DNA of 46,849 nucleotides from Holosporaceae bacterium (lineage in GTDB: Bacteria; Pseudomonadota; Alphaproteobacteria; UBA3830): contig JAITQS010000034.1 in NCBI GenBank assembly GCA_031288795.1, positions 1 through 46,849 of the forward strand. The letters run 5' to 3'. Below are positions 27,286 through 39,800 of the stretch, in pieces. The translations under genes were made by a program, and so were the position numbers. The notes beneath the pieces are model-generated. The model had not been told where the DNA came from, did not search any database, and saw only the letters and a list, made by a program, of their open reading frames with translations. How positions within the stretch are numbered: the stretch's first letter is position 1; each line of letters begins with the position of its first letter.

Positions 27286-27481
27286 TTTTCATCTCATCGA
27301 CGATGTCTTCTATTTTTTCAAAAAATGCAGCAATATTGATTTTTGTGGCACGTTTTTTGATAAGAATCGCCGCCACTTGTTTTGCTACAGATTGAGTAAT
27401 TTCATCTTCTAGAGCTTTTTTTTGTTTTGCTAGATTTGTAATTTTATCATTGATAGTATCGAGTTTTTTTAATTGCTTCAT
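27275..27481 (-). CDS. Small coiled-coil protein in the MNT/HEPN operon, unknown
   Basis: 68 residues, MKQLKKLDTINDKITNLAKQ at the start and ending KIEDIVDEMKNED. The first ~35 residues form a likely coiled coil, followed by a short helical domain with AAILIKKRATKINIAAFF. The shape recalls small TraC/TraD-like mobilisation accessory proteins of alphaproteobacteria, but the match is too weak to name it. It is the first gene of the operon. AGGGGA lies about eight bases upstream of the ATG and a promoter at 27516-27544. Confidence 0.6.
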   Translation of the reverse strand: MKQLKKLDTINDKITNLAKQKKALEDEITQSVAKQVAAILIKKRATKINIAAFFEKIEDIVDEMKNED

Positions 27482-27515
27482 GACTCATCCCCTAATTTAA
27501 ACTTGCAACAGAAAA

Positions 27516-27544
27516 AATGTATCCTTAATCATTGAAATATGCAA
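27516..27544 (-). promoter_or_regulatory. Promoter of the HEPN/MNT operon
   Basis: On the minus strand TTGCAT (27544-27539), 17 bases, TACATT (27521-27516), about 35 bases before the first start codon at 27481. Confidence 0.45.
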
Positions 27545-27601
27545 GTATTTTACATGTCCAACCATAGCAGTAACGGCAAAAAAAAGAAGAATCCTCAAGA
27601 A

Positions 27602-27670
27602 GAGACTGTTGCCTAATGGCTTTTTCTCGCCATCGACTTCGTCAAATCCGTTGCTCAGATCCTCATGGAT
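27602..27670 (+). repeat. Dispersed palindromic element, right-half copy
   Basis: GAGACTGTTGCCTAATGGCT then TTTTCTCGCCATCGACTTCG and CAAATCCGTTGCTCAGATCC. It matches 12721-12785 and 13023-13065. It lies between folA and the HEPN operon. Confidence 0.8.
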
Positions 27671-27701
27671 TTAAATACATGAGCTTTCTTGTATTGAAAA
27701 T

Positions 27702-28172
27702 CTATGTTCTTTCATATTTGCAGACGGAATATCGTTCATTATTTTCTAGAACGGTTGGGGAAAATTCAGCTAAAAGCGCGGCATTGAAGAATTTATCTGC
27801 GTTGTAGTCGTGGTGGACCTGGGTTATGAGAGCCATATCCACCAGACGATTGTCGAGAAAATAATTGTAGGTTTCAGCTCCTCCAATGACCCAAAAATTT
27901 TTATGCGTGGCCAAAAGCTCTTCTCCGGAAGAAAATACCTGAACGTCTTTGCTCTGCCAATTATTTTTATGCCCGCTGCGGGATAAAACACAATTTATTC
28001 GCTGGGGCAGGGGAGCATTCGGAATGGAAAAAAATGTTTTTCTTCCCATGACAACTACATTGTTTATGGTATTTTCTCGGAAAAACCGAAGATCCTCCGG
28101 AAAGCGCCACGGAATTTCGTTATTTTTGGCTATGCCGAAACAGTTGTCAACCAGAGCGATTAGTTTTATCAT
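27702..28172 (-). CDS. folA: Dihydrofolate reductase
   Basis: 156 residues. Clear family features are IALVDNCFGIAKNNEIPWRF (start with the I-P-W substrate loop), VVVMGRKTFFSIP (NADPH-binding M-G-R-K-T), FWVIGGAETYNYFL (G-G cofactor loop) and the acidic residue of EDLRFF. It reduces dihydrofolate to tetrahydrofolate. Its ATG overlaps the folE stop by one base (TAATG), so the two folate-related genes are translationally coupled. Confidence 0.95.
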   Translation of the reverse strand: MIKLIALVDNCFGIAKNNEIPWRFPEDLRFFRENTINNVVVMGRKTFFSIPNAPLPQRINCVLSRSGHKNNWQSKDVQVFSSGEELLATHKNFWVIGGAETYNYFLDNRLVDMALITQVHHDYNADKFFNAALLAEFSPTVLENNERYSVCKYERT

Positions 28173-28711
28173 TAGGCATTTATTTCCTCGAGAAATTCTT
28201 TTCGAAGTTCGGGATTTTCTTTTATTTTTCCCAAGAAATATCTAGTAACGCAATGGGTTCCGGCTTTTTTTACACCGCGGTGGGTGAGGCAAAAATGTTC
28301 TGCGCGTACGTGGACGGCAACTCCTTTGGGTTCAATAATGCTATTGATGGCCTGAGCCACTTCCATTGTGAATCGTTCCTGAAGCTGCATACGATGCGCG
28401 TAGCAATCAACTATGCGGGCCAATTTACTCAATCCGATGATCCTACCGCAGGGGAGATATCCGACGCTTACTTCTCCGATCATGGGCATGAGGTGGTGTT
28501 CGCAATTAGATTCAAATGGAATATTTTTAAGTATTACCATTTCATCCATTTCGGAATTATAGAGCACATTAGCTCTGGTCTTAGGATCATGTTTATATCC
28601 GGAATACAATTCCTCGAACGCATCCGAAACCCGCGCCGGAGTCCGCTGCAAATCGTGGGCATCGGGATCTATCGTTCTTATTATGGCTTCTATGTGTTTT
28701 TCTATATTCAT
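28172..28711 (-). CDS. folE: GTP cyclohydrolase I
   Basis: 179 residues from ATG 28711. The enzyme turns GTP into dihydroneopterin triphosphate, the first step to folate, and is a precursor supplier for queuosine as well. Zinc and catalytic residues are visible: FESNCEHHLMPMIGEVSVGY near residue 70 and HFCLTHRGVKKAGTHC near 140, plus GLSKLARIVDCYAHRMQLQE. The frame extends back to a TTG at 28720, but the ATG is preferred. It is first in an operon with folA. Confidence 0.95.
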   Translation of the reverse strand: MNIEKHIEAIIRTIDPDAHDLQRTPARVSDAFEELYSGYKHDPKTRANVLYNSEMDEMVILKNIPFESNCEHHLMPMIGEVSVGYLPCGRIIGLSKLARIVDCYAHRMQLQERFTMEVAQAINSIIEPKGVAVHVRAEHFCLTHRGVKKAGTHCVTRYFLGKIKENPELRKEFLEEINA

Positions 28712-28744
28712 GTTAATCAAAATTAATAGGTACTCTATTTTAGC

Positions 28745-28773
28745 ATTATTATTTTTAAAGAAAATATGATCAA
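28745..28773 (-). promoter_or_regulatory. Promoter of folE-folA
   Basis: On the minus strand TTGATC (28773-28768), 17 bases, AATAAT (28750-28745), about 34 bases before the start codon. Confidence 0.45.
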
Positions 28774-28840
28774 TGGCGCTGGATTACTTTTTTTTCATTC
28801 AATTAATATAGTAAACTAAAAATTCTAGTGGGGTTATCGC

Positions 28841-28863
28841 TTAAGTGTCTTTTCTGCACTTAA
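28841..28863 (+). promoter_or_regulatory. Hairpin or operator in the sodB leader
   Basis: TTAAGTG (28841-28847) and CACTTAA (28857-28863) are perfect inverted repeats around a nine-base loop, 32 bases before the sodB start. A TATAGT (28807-28812) could be the -10. The hairpin may be an RNA structure or a repressor site. Confidence 0.4.
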
Positions 28864-28895
28864 TCTTGTTATTAAAAAATAGAGAGAGGTGAGTT

Positions 28896-29480
28896 ATGAT
28901 TGATTTTGAAGCGCATATTGGGTATCAAAGAACGGCATTGGCTCCAATTTTGAGTCCGGAAGCTCTTGATTGTCATTATAAAAATCATCATTGCGTTTAT
29001 GCAAAAAAGCTCAATGCGCTGGTGCAAAATACGCAATACATCGGAAAAACTCTTGAAGAAATAATTGCCCAATCGCGAGATTTGGATGAGGAAATATTTA
29101 ACAATGCGGCGCAACTATTTAATCATGATTTCTATTGGAATTGCCTGAAATTAAATAGTGATGGTCCAACGGGTACGCTAAAGCGTCTGATTGAGGAACA
29201 ATTTCGCTCATTTGACATATTTCTGGATCAATACGAGTCTTTGGCAAACGGTATTTTTGGCAGTGGCTGGAGTTGGATTGTGTGTGAAAATGGAAGATTG
29301 GATTTTCTTAATAAATCCAACGCAGGAACTCCTATTGGCACGGGGCAGAGGCCGATATGCGTCATTGATGTCTGGGAGCACGCTTATTATGTTGATTATC
29401 GAAACGATAAAGCAGCCTACGTCCGTAAAATAATTCGCAAATGCATAAACTGGGAGTTTTGCAGTCAACAGCTAGATTAG
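28896..29480 (+). CDS. sodB: Superoxide dismutase (Fe/Mn family)
   Basis: 194 residues. The four metal ligands can be placed: His in HYKNHHCVYAKKLN near 27, His in LFNHDFYWNCL near 77, and Asp and His in VIDVWEHAYYVDYRN near 158-162. It converts superoxide to oxygen and peroxide in the cytoplasm. The usual AQ(V/I)WNH segment is AQLFNH here. Iron or manganese use cannot be fixed from the sequence alone. GAGAGGTGAG precedes the ATG. It ends only six bases from the convergent gene at 29487. An oxygen-defence enzyme in a genome that also has an oxygen-sensitive oxidoreductase suggests exposure to varying oxygen. Confidence 0.93.
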   Translation: MIDFEAHIGYQRTALAPILSPEALDCHYKNHHCVYAKKLNALVQNTQYIGKTLEEIIAQSRDLDEEIFNNAAQLFNHDFYWNCLKLNSDGPTGTLKRLIEEQFRSFDIFLDQYESLANGIFGSGWSWIVCENGRLDFLNKSNAGTPIGTGQRPICVIDVWEHAYYVDYRNDKAAYVRKIIRKCINWEFCSQQLD

Positions 29481-29486
29481 GGGCAT

Positions 29487-30776
29487 TTATTCCTCAGGAA
29501 TTTCCGGCGATGGCGCTGGAGCCTCTGGGGATTCCGGGACCGGTTCTGATTTTTCAGGAATTTCCGGCGATGGCGCTGGAGCTTCTGGGGATTCCGGGGC
29601 TGGTTCTGGTTTTTCAGGAGTTTCCGGCGATGGCGCTGGAGTTTCTGGGGATTCCGGGATCAGTTCTGATTTTTCAGGAGTTTCCGGCGATGGCGCTGGA
29701 GCTTCTGGAGCTTCTGGGGATTCCGGGATCGGTTCTGATTTTTCAGGAGTTTCCGGCGCTGGAGCTTCTGGAGATTCCGGGGCTGGTTCTGATTTTTCAG
29801 GAGTTTCCGGCGATGGCGCTGGAGCTTCTGGGGATTCCGGAGATTCCGGGACCGGTTCTGGTTTAGGGATCTCTAGCGATTGCTCGGAAATTTCCGCTTC
29901 GGGGTGCGTTTTATTTTGGTTCTCCGCCGGATCCAGAGAAAATTCCTCTAGGCATCTTCCGCTGGTGTCTTGGGGGGAATTGATGATATAGCCGTACTCC
30001 TGGAGTAGTTTTTTGCTATTTTTAGCTAGGTTCACGTCGGTGTATAACTTCCAGGAAAGAGAGAATTTTTTATCGCTTATTTTTTGGTATTTGATATCGC
30101 CACTGGAGATGTTTTCTTTTATTTGGTTATCTGTTTTTGATATCGCCGCCAATATGTCGGGGATATCTGTTGGAATAGCGGCTTTAGCTTGGATATTTTG
30201 GACGATTTTCAGCACAGTATTTCGGATGTTTTTATCTTTTTGGAGCGTTTTGATCACGTTTAGGGGCGCATATTTGTGAACGACTCCGAGAATTCCACCG
30301 ACGGATAAGTTTACCGCCATAAAAATAATCAAATAGTAGGAGACAAATCGTCCAGCTTTTAGTAATTTTCTTTCCATCAGAAGGTATGAGGTTATGGAAA
30401 GCATTCCGATCAAGCCGAAGCTTGAGTTAAGAATTTGCAATTTATCGGCTTCGGAAAAATATAGGTAAATTGCGTAAATAACCGCAGCCAAAACACCAGC
30501 GATACTAGTCAGCAGTGATATGTTGTACAACACTGATTCTTCTAGGATATCGGCGTATAATGCTTTTTTTTTCCGGAGAAAAGTTGCGATCAAAAAAGCG
30601 ATTCCCGTTACGACGGATATTACTGTGTAGAGTATGTAATCTGTTACCGGATAATTGCAATGGAGGCCGATTTCATCACAGACGATTAGGCGCAGCAGCA
30701 GCAGCGAAGATCCTGTAAATGCCAGAAAAATAACAAAATGTATGTTATAAATTAGATTTAAAAATTTTTTTATCAT
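29487..30776 (-). CDS. Membrane protein with Pro/Glu-rich repeat tail, unknown family
   Basis: 429 residues from ATG 30776. About four to six membrane segments fill residues 8-190 (IHFVIFLAFTGSSLLLLRLI and VISVVTGIAFLIATFL among them). A soluble part with GDIKYQKISDKKFSLSWKLY follows, then about 130 residues of tandem repeats (SPEAPAPSPETPEKSEPAPE). The first 300 residues are paralogous to 31729-32583: shared LIY(N/D)IH, GIAFLIATF, KALYADI.EES.LYN and GDIKY..I.DKKFSLSW. The open frame runs 41 codons upstream through a dispersed element, but ATG 30776 matches the paralogue start. Function unknown; the tail could span the periplasm or cell wall as in TonB-like linkers (inference). Confidence 0.7.
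   Translation of the reverse strand: MIKKFLNLIYNIHFVIFLAFTGSSLLLLRLIVCDEIGLHCNYPVTDYILYTVISVVTGIAFLIATFLRKKKALYADILEESVLYNISLLTSIAGVLAAVIYAIYLYFSEADKLQILNSSFGLIGMLSITSYLLMERKLLKAGRFVSYYLIIFMAVNLSVGGILGVVHKYAPLNVIKTLQKDKNIRNTVLKIVQNIQAKAAIPTDIPDILAAISKTDNQIKENISSGDIKYQKISDKKFSLSWKLYTDVNLAKNSKKLLQEYGYIINSPQDTSGRCLEEFSLDPAENQNKTHPEAEISEQSLEIPKPEPVPESPESPEAPAPSPETPEKSEPAPESPEAPAPETPEKSEPIPESPEAPEAPAPSPETPEKSELIPESPETPAPSPETPEKPEPAPESPEAPAPSPEIPEKSEPVPESPEAPAPSPEIPEE
29490..29862 (-). repeat. ~60-bp tandem repeats (Pro/Glu tail)
   Basis: About six imperfect units containing TTTCCGGCGATGGCGCTGGA and GGGATTCCGGG, some with internal 9- to 12-base gains or losses. They encode the repeat tail of the membrane protein; the opposite strand is also open, as expected from the composition. 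Confidence 0.8.
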
Positions 30777-30828
30777 AGGGATAAATATCTCCTTCAAACT
30801 CTGTTTTTGCAAAAAAATGATATCATTG

Positions 30829-30974
30829 CCCGGAGCAACTTTTCTTGCAAGAACGAGAAAAAACGGATCCCGATGGCGTCGCCCAATACCCGGGAGCACT
30901 TGCTGTACATGAGGATCTGAACAACAGTCTCGACAAAGTCGATTGCAAAAATCTCATTAGGCAATGGTTTCTCC
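30829..30974. repeat. Dispersed palindromic element, rearranged composite copy
   Basis: The plus strand shows TTTTCTTGCAAGAACGAGAA, then an unrelated stretch, then TGTACATGAGGATCTGA and ACAACAGTCTCG, then GCAAAAATCTCATTAGGCAA. Parts of both arms are present in an unusual order, as if two copies had fused. It lies between the downstream end of the pseudouridine synthase gene and the start of the repeat-tail protein gene. Confidence 0.7.
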
Positions 30975-31006
30975 TATAGAATATGCCATAAAGGTTAAAA
31001 AAGTTT

Positions 31007-31762
31007 TTAGAGCGCATAAAATTTCAGAATTTTTTTAGTTTCTTTTTCGGGAACGCGAATTATTTGTCCCGGCAACAGGGGATCCAGACGAAACGGACCG
31101 TAGGCGACGCGGATCAGACGATTCACGGTGCAGCCGCAGTGTTCCATTAGCCTACGGACTTCGCGATTTTTTCCTTCGGAGAGGGTTAGGGTGATCCATC
31201 TATTGGCGGCCTGAGCATTGACGTTGGGATTTGTCACAATTTCCACCGGTCCGTATTTTATACCGTCGATGGTTATGCCATTTTTTAATTTTTTCAGGGA
31301 GTCGTCGGTTAATTTTCCGAGGATTCTGGCGCGGTAGGTTCTTTTTAGTCCCGTTGACGGCAGTTCCATTTTTCTAGCGACGTTGCCGTTGTTGGTAAAC
31401 AGCAGCAGGCCTTCGGAATTGTAATCCAGACGTCCCACATGAATGATGCGTTCGTTTTTTTCCGGAAAAAAATCGAATACGGTTTTTCGATTTTGGGGAT
31501 CTTTTTTGGTGGTGATGACACCTCGGGGTTTATAAAATTTCCAGATTATTATTTTGTCGGACCTGGGCTGAATTAATTCGCCATCGACGCGTATTTCATG
31601 GGAGTCATCGACGAAAAACACCGGCGTGTTGACGATATTTCCATCGACGGACACTCGGCCGCTTTCGATTAATCTTTCCGATTCTCGGCGAGAGGCGATA
31701 CCGCTTTCGGCGATTCTCTTTGCCAATCTTATTTTGTTTTCAGAGGATATTCGCATGAGCAT
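31007..31762 (-). CDS. RsuA/RluB-family pseudouridine synthase
   Basis: 251 residues. An N-terminal S4 RNA-binding domain (IRLAKRIAESGIASRRESER, about 10-29) is followed by the catalytic domain with HVGRLDYNSEGLLLFTNNG (catalytic Asp near 113) and NREVRRLMEHCGCTVNRLIR near 205. Such enzymes convert a specific uridine in 23S rRNA (RluB, RluF) or 16S rRNA (RsuA) to pseudouridine; RluB is most likely. Two in-frame ATGs (31762, 31756) exist and neither has a strong ribosome binding site. The start overlaps the upstream membrane protein gene by 34 bases. Confidence 0.88.
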   Translation of the reverse strand: MLMRISSENKIRLAKRIAESGIASRRESERLIESGRVSVDGNIVNTPVFFVDDSHEIRVDGELIQPRSDKIIIWKFYKPRGVITTKKDPQNRKTVFDFFPEKNERIIHVGRLDYNSEGLLLFTNNGNVARKMELPSTGLKRTYRARILGKLTDDSLKKLKNGITIDGIKYGPVEIVTNPNVNAQAANRWITLTLSEGKNREVRRLMEHCGCTVNRLIRVAYGPFRLDPLLPGQIIRVPEKETKKILKFYAL

Positions 31763-32583
31763 CGGCCGGATTCGTAGTTTCTGAAAGTATTATTTTTTTT
31801 CGTCTCATATTTTTTAGCCAACCTTTTTTTATTTTTTAGAGATTCTGGATTCGACTGCACATTCCAGGAGAGGGAGAATTTTTTGTCGTTTATTCGGGTA
31901 TATTTGATATCGCCTTCGCTGATATTGGTCTGGTCTACGCTACTCATTTTTTGAATTATGGTGTCGATATTTTCCGGAATGGTTTTGGAGCTGTTCAGGA
32001 TTTCTCGGGAGAGCGTTCGTACCGTCTGGGCTATTTTTTCATCTTTTTGTATTTTCCTAACCAATCCGATGGGAGTATATACGCAGCATGCGGCTATGGA
32101 GCAGATTATGCTCGAAACAACTAGGGCGATCACCATCGAGTAGTAGGGGCTAAAACGTCCTTCTTTCAGCAATTTTCTCTCCATAACGAGATAAAAAATC
32201 GAGGTCAGTTCCACGAACAGAAGAATAGTTAGGTTGGCGAGGGTTTGGCTGTCGTTTTTGGAGCAGAGATACTGGGCAACCATAAAGGTTGTCGTAGTTA
32301 TCATGGTCATGACGGCCACAAACATTGTGCAGTTATAGAGGGCAGATTCCTCTCTTATGTCGGCGTAGAGGGCTTTTTCTTTGCGAAAAAAAGTTGCGAT
32401 CAGAAAAGCGATTCCCATCACGGTTATGGAAGAAGTTAGGGACAAATATTCCGTAATTGAGATTACTTCTTGAGAATTAAGCCAATCTTCTGATATTGCA
32501 AACAACAAAAAAGCAAGCGTTGTCATAAACACAAAGCCTATGACGTAATGTATATCGTAAATTAATCTACCGAAAAATCTCAT
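31729..32583 (-). CDS. Membrane protein, paralogue of the repeat-tail protein
   Basis: 284 residues from ATG 32583 (GGAG six bases upstream; the frame also reaches back to 32595). It has about four to six membrane segments (IHYVIGFVFMTTLAFLLFAI, VMGIAFLIATFF, TMITTTTFMVAQYL) then a soluble end with GDIKYTRINDKKFSLSWNVQ. It lacks the Pro/Glu tail of its paralogue at 29487-30776, ending instead in a Lys-rich and Cys-containing tail (CSCEYPLKTK). The pair flanks the pseudouridine synthase gene. I do not recognise the family. Confidence 0.65.
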   Translation of the reverse strand: MRFFGRLIYDIHYVIGFVFMTTLAFLLFAISEDWLNSQEVISITEYLSLTSSITVMGIAFLIATFFRKEKALYADIREESALYNCTMFVAVMTMITTTTFMVAQYLCSKNDSQTLANLTILLFVELTSIFYLVMERKLLKEGRFSPYYSMVIALVVSSIICSIAACCVYTPIGLVRKIQKDEKIAQTVRTLSREILNSSKTIPENIDTIIQKMSSVDQTNISEGDIKYTRINDKKFSLSWNVQSNPESLKNKKRLAKKYETKKNNTFRNYESGRCSCEYPLKTK

Positions 32584-32660
32584 AATAATCTCCATAAAAC
32601 GATAGTCACCGAAACTTTTGTGAGTATAATACAGATAATATTATGTGTAGTGGAGTATCT

Positions 32661-36829
<4,169 letters not shown>

Positions 36830-36885
36830 AAAAATCGAAATTAACTTTTTATAAAAAACTTGTTGCTTAAATATGGGATTAAGTA

Positions 36886-39800
36886 ATGTTGGTTTTTTGT
36901 GATATGAGTTTTCTTGCTGAAGTACTGAATTTTATCGATGGCAAAAAAAAATCCGCTTCTAAACGACGGGACGAAAATGTTACCGTTGATCTTCTGGCGG
37001 AACAGCCGAAAATTAAGCTGTTTCCCGTCAAAACGAATGGAAATACAGATTCTAGTGCCGTGACGCAGGGCCGTCGAACATTTTCCGTATTAAAAGATAG
37101 GAGTCGCGAAAAGAAAACTTTTCTCTCGGACGTATTTTTCCTGAAGACTAAGCGTACCACCGACACAACTACCGAAGCGCAAAACCGAAACATACTGGTG
37201 CCGCGGGAAAATCCGGCGGGCGGATCCGATGTCGTCGACGGCAAGAAAGATCCAGCCTCCAATGAGCTCAAAAACGTCAATGGTGATGGAGATCTCGATG
37301 GCCAGTATTCTTCAGTTGCTGAATCCGTGCTAGATATATCGCCGGGAGCACGTTTATCATTGAGGCATTATCTTGGGGAATCATTTTCTCTATTGGCGAC
37401 GCGATTATTGGGCGGTCATGGTTGGAAAGTCATTAAGGGGATATCCTTTGTTGTTACCGGTCTTGTCATAGGATCGGCATGTTCAATTATCCTTTGTGTT
37501 ATTCTGCTACAATTTGGATCACTGGAAAATACAGTGTTGTCGTCCATAATTGAGAAGCATTTCGAAGAGGTAATGCCGGATAGCGATTTATCGATAAAAG
37601 CGGCATCGCTGCAATGGAATAGCGAGCACAAAGCATTTGAAATGAATCTCAAAAAAGTTCGCATCGATGATTTTGTAATACCCAATATAGCGATTATTCC
37701 GGATTATTTTGAGTCATTCAGACGCCAAAGATTCGTGATCAAGTCTATTTCCCTAGTAAATACAAAAATGAGAATCAACGTTACAGATAATCTTAGCAGT
37801 ATTTCTTTTGCCCTTGGTTCCTGTAAGAGAGGAAGCAAATCGACGGTATTCAAACCTGTGGCGGAACTTTGTGATCTAAGAGAAGTCCTGGCCAAGAACG
37901 TATTGGTGAGCTTCGTAAATGCAGATGTGGTGGTTATAGAAAATGGCGTGACCTATACACCGCAAAATTTGTACTGTGAATATTTGGTGGGCGAAAAAGC
38001 TCCGCGTTTGCTGTCGTTTTCCATTAGGTTGCCGAACATGCTCTATAGTTCGGAAATTAGCATAGAAAGGGAAGACAAAAGCGAAGGTAATGTGTGCGAA
38101 GTAAAAATCAATTCTCTCAATCCGCAGTCTGTGTATTGCGTGCTTCAGGGACGCGATACTCCCTTCAGTAAGCTGCTGCCTCTAATCGAAGGACACAATC
38201 TACCGTTGTCCGGAATCCTGAGGTTTCGCCATGACGGCAATAGATTGTTGGACTGTACATTTGATCTATCCGCTTCTGCCGGAATCGTTCGACTGCCGAA
38301 AAACGATTCGCTGACGCTTATTTTTGGAAAAAAAATAGACGGCGGAAGTGTCTCCGGCACAACAGCGGCGGATAAATTATTGCTGAATAACTTGAGTATA
38401 TCCTACGCCGATTCCAGCATTGGCATGACCAACATAAGTATTCCCATGAATGATTTTAGGATATCCGGCGATCCTTCTGTAAATGGAATCCTCACTCTGA
38501 CAAATATTAATGTACGCGAAATGTATTCAATACTTCCGGAAAATGTCTGCAAAAGTATAACGCAGTTGCTCAAGAATTGCTTGCCGGTGTTTAAAATGGA
38601 GTCATTTCAGATAGATTTGAATGGCCCTATTTGTCTAAGAGAAGATGTATCCGCTGAAAAACTAAAAATTGGAACGGGAATTTTTAAAATGAAAGATGCT
38701 AGAATTTCCCTCGGCGATGATCTTATCACTAATCTAGATGCCAGCGGTAGCATAACCGAGGAGGGGCTGGAAATGCAGCTCTCCGGCGCAAAATTGAGGA
38801 ATTATCGCCTGAATGGTGGTACGCTTTTTATTTCCCATAAGGATAATTCGTGGAAAAGTGAAATGAATATCACTGTGGCAGAGGAAAAAGCCTCGGGAGA
38901 AAATAATGCCTCCCCAGACCAGGATGATGCCAATGCTGATGCCAATGCTGATGCTGATGCCAATGCCAATGCGCAAATGGAACAAAATCTTCTGGACAAG
39001 CCTAAAACCGCGCAGGTGGCTTTTAATATCGTCTGCAAATCCGATTGTATGAAAAAAGTTTTTGCCACCATGCCGCGATATCTAAATGGAAATGTTACGC
39101 TTACCATCAACAATTCGCACGATGGTCAGCAGGAGTTATTTGCACTAGCGGCAGATCTAAAAGATGCGTCCGTTGTTCTGCCGTTGTTTGGAGTCGTCAA
39201 GCAAATCGGTGAAGGTGGCTCGTTCAAAGCAAATATTACCCAAATTGCTGATAATTTGGAATTTTCAGATCTACAGTTCTCCACCGCCGGTACGCAAATT
39301 GCTGGAAAATTATGCGCCGATATGCACTGGGATCTAAAAAAATGTTCGTTCAATAGATTCGACATAAATGGATGCTCCGCAAAACTCAGTTTACAGCAAA
39401 AAGAGGCCAACCATTTCAGTTTGTCAATTTTGGGAGACAGCATGAACGCATGTAAATTTATGCCGATTATTGAGCTACTGGACAAAAATACATCGTTGTC
39501 CACCTATATAAATTTACGAGAGGTCGCTTTATCCCCCTATCGAAAGCTAAATAACGTAAAGGGAAATATCGAAATAAGCCATAACGCCATCGTCGGAGGA
39601 ACCGCCATAGCGGTATACCGAGAAAACGCCACATTGGCATTAAACATAAAACCGGCAAGTAAATCCAGCGATTCTCTAATATCTTTATCGGCGTCTGACG
39701 CTGGGGAATTTCTAAAATACATCGGAGTTTTCGACTGTATAAGCGGAGGTACGCTGAATGTCGTATTTAAGCTGCCCAATGGGAAAATGGCCGAAGGTCC

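Noticed and set aside
29441-29866. Plus-strand open frame with repeats of the EFPAMALELLGIPG type
   Set aside because: It is the complement of the Pro/Glu repeat tail, starts inside sodB in another frame, and has no ribosome binding site. The minus-strand frame is favoured by the paralogue.
30777-30899. 41-codon N-terminal extension of the repeat-tail membrane protein
   Set aside because: It is encoded by the dispersed element and is absent from the paralogue, whose start aligns with ATG 30776.
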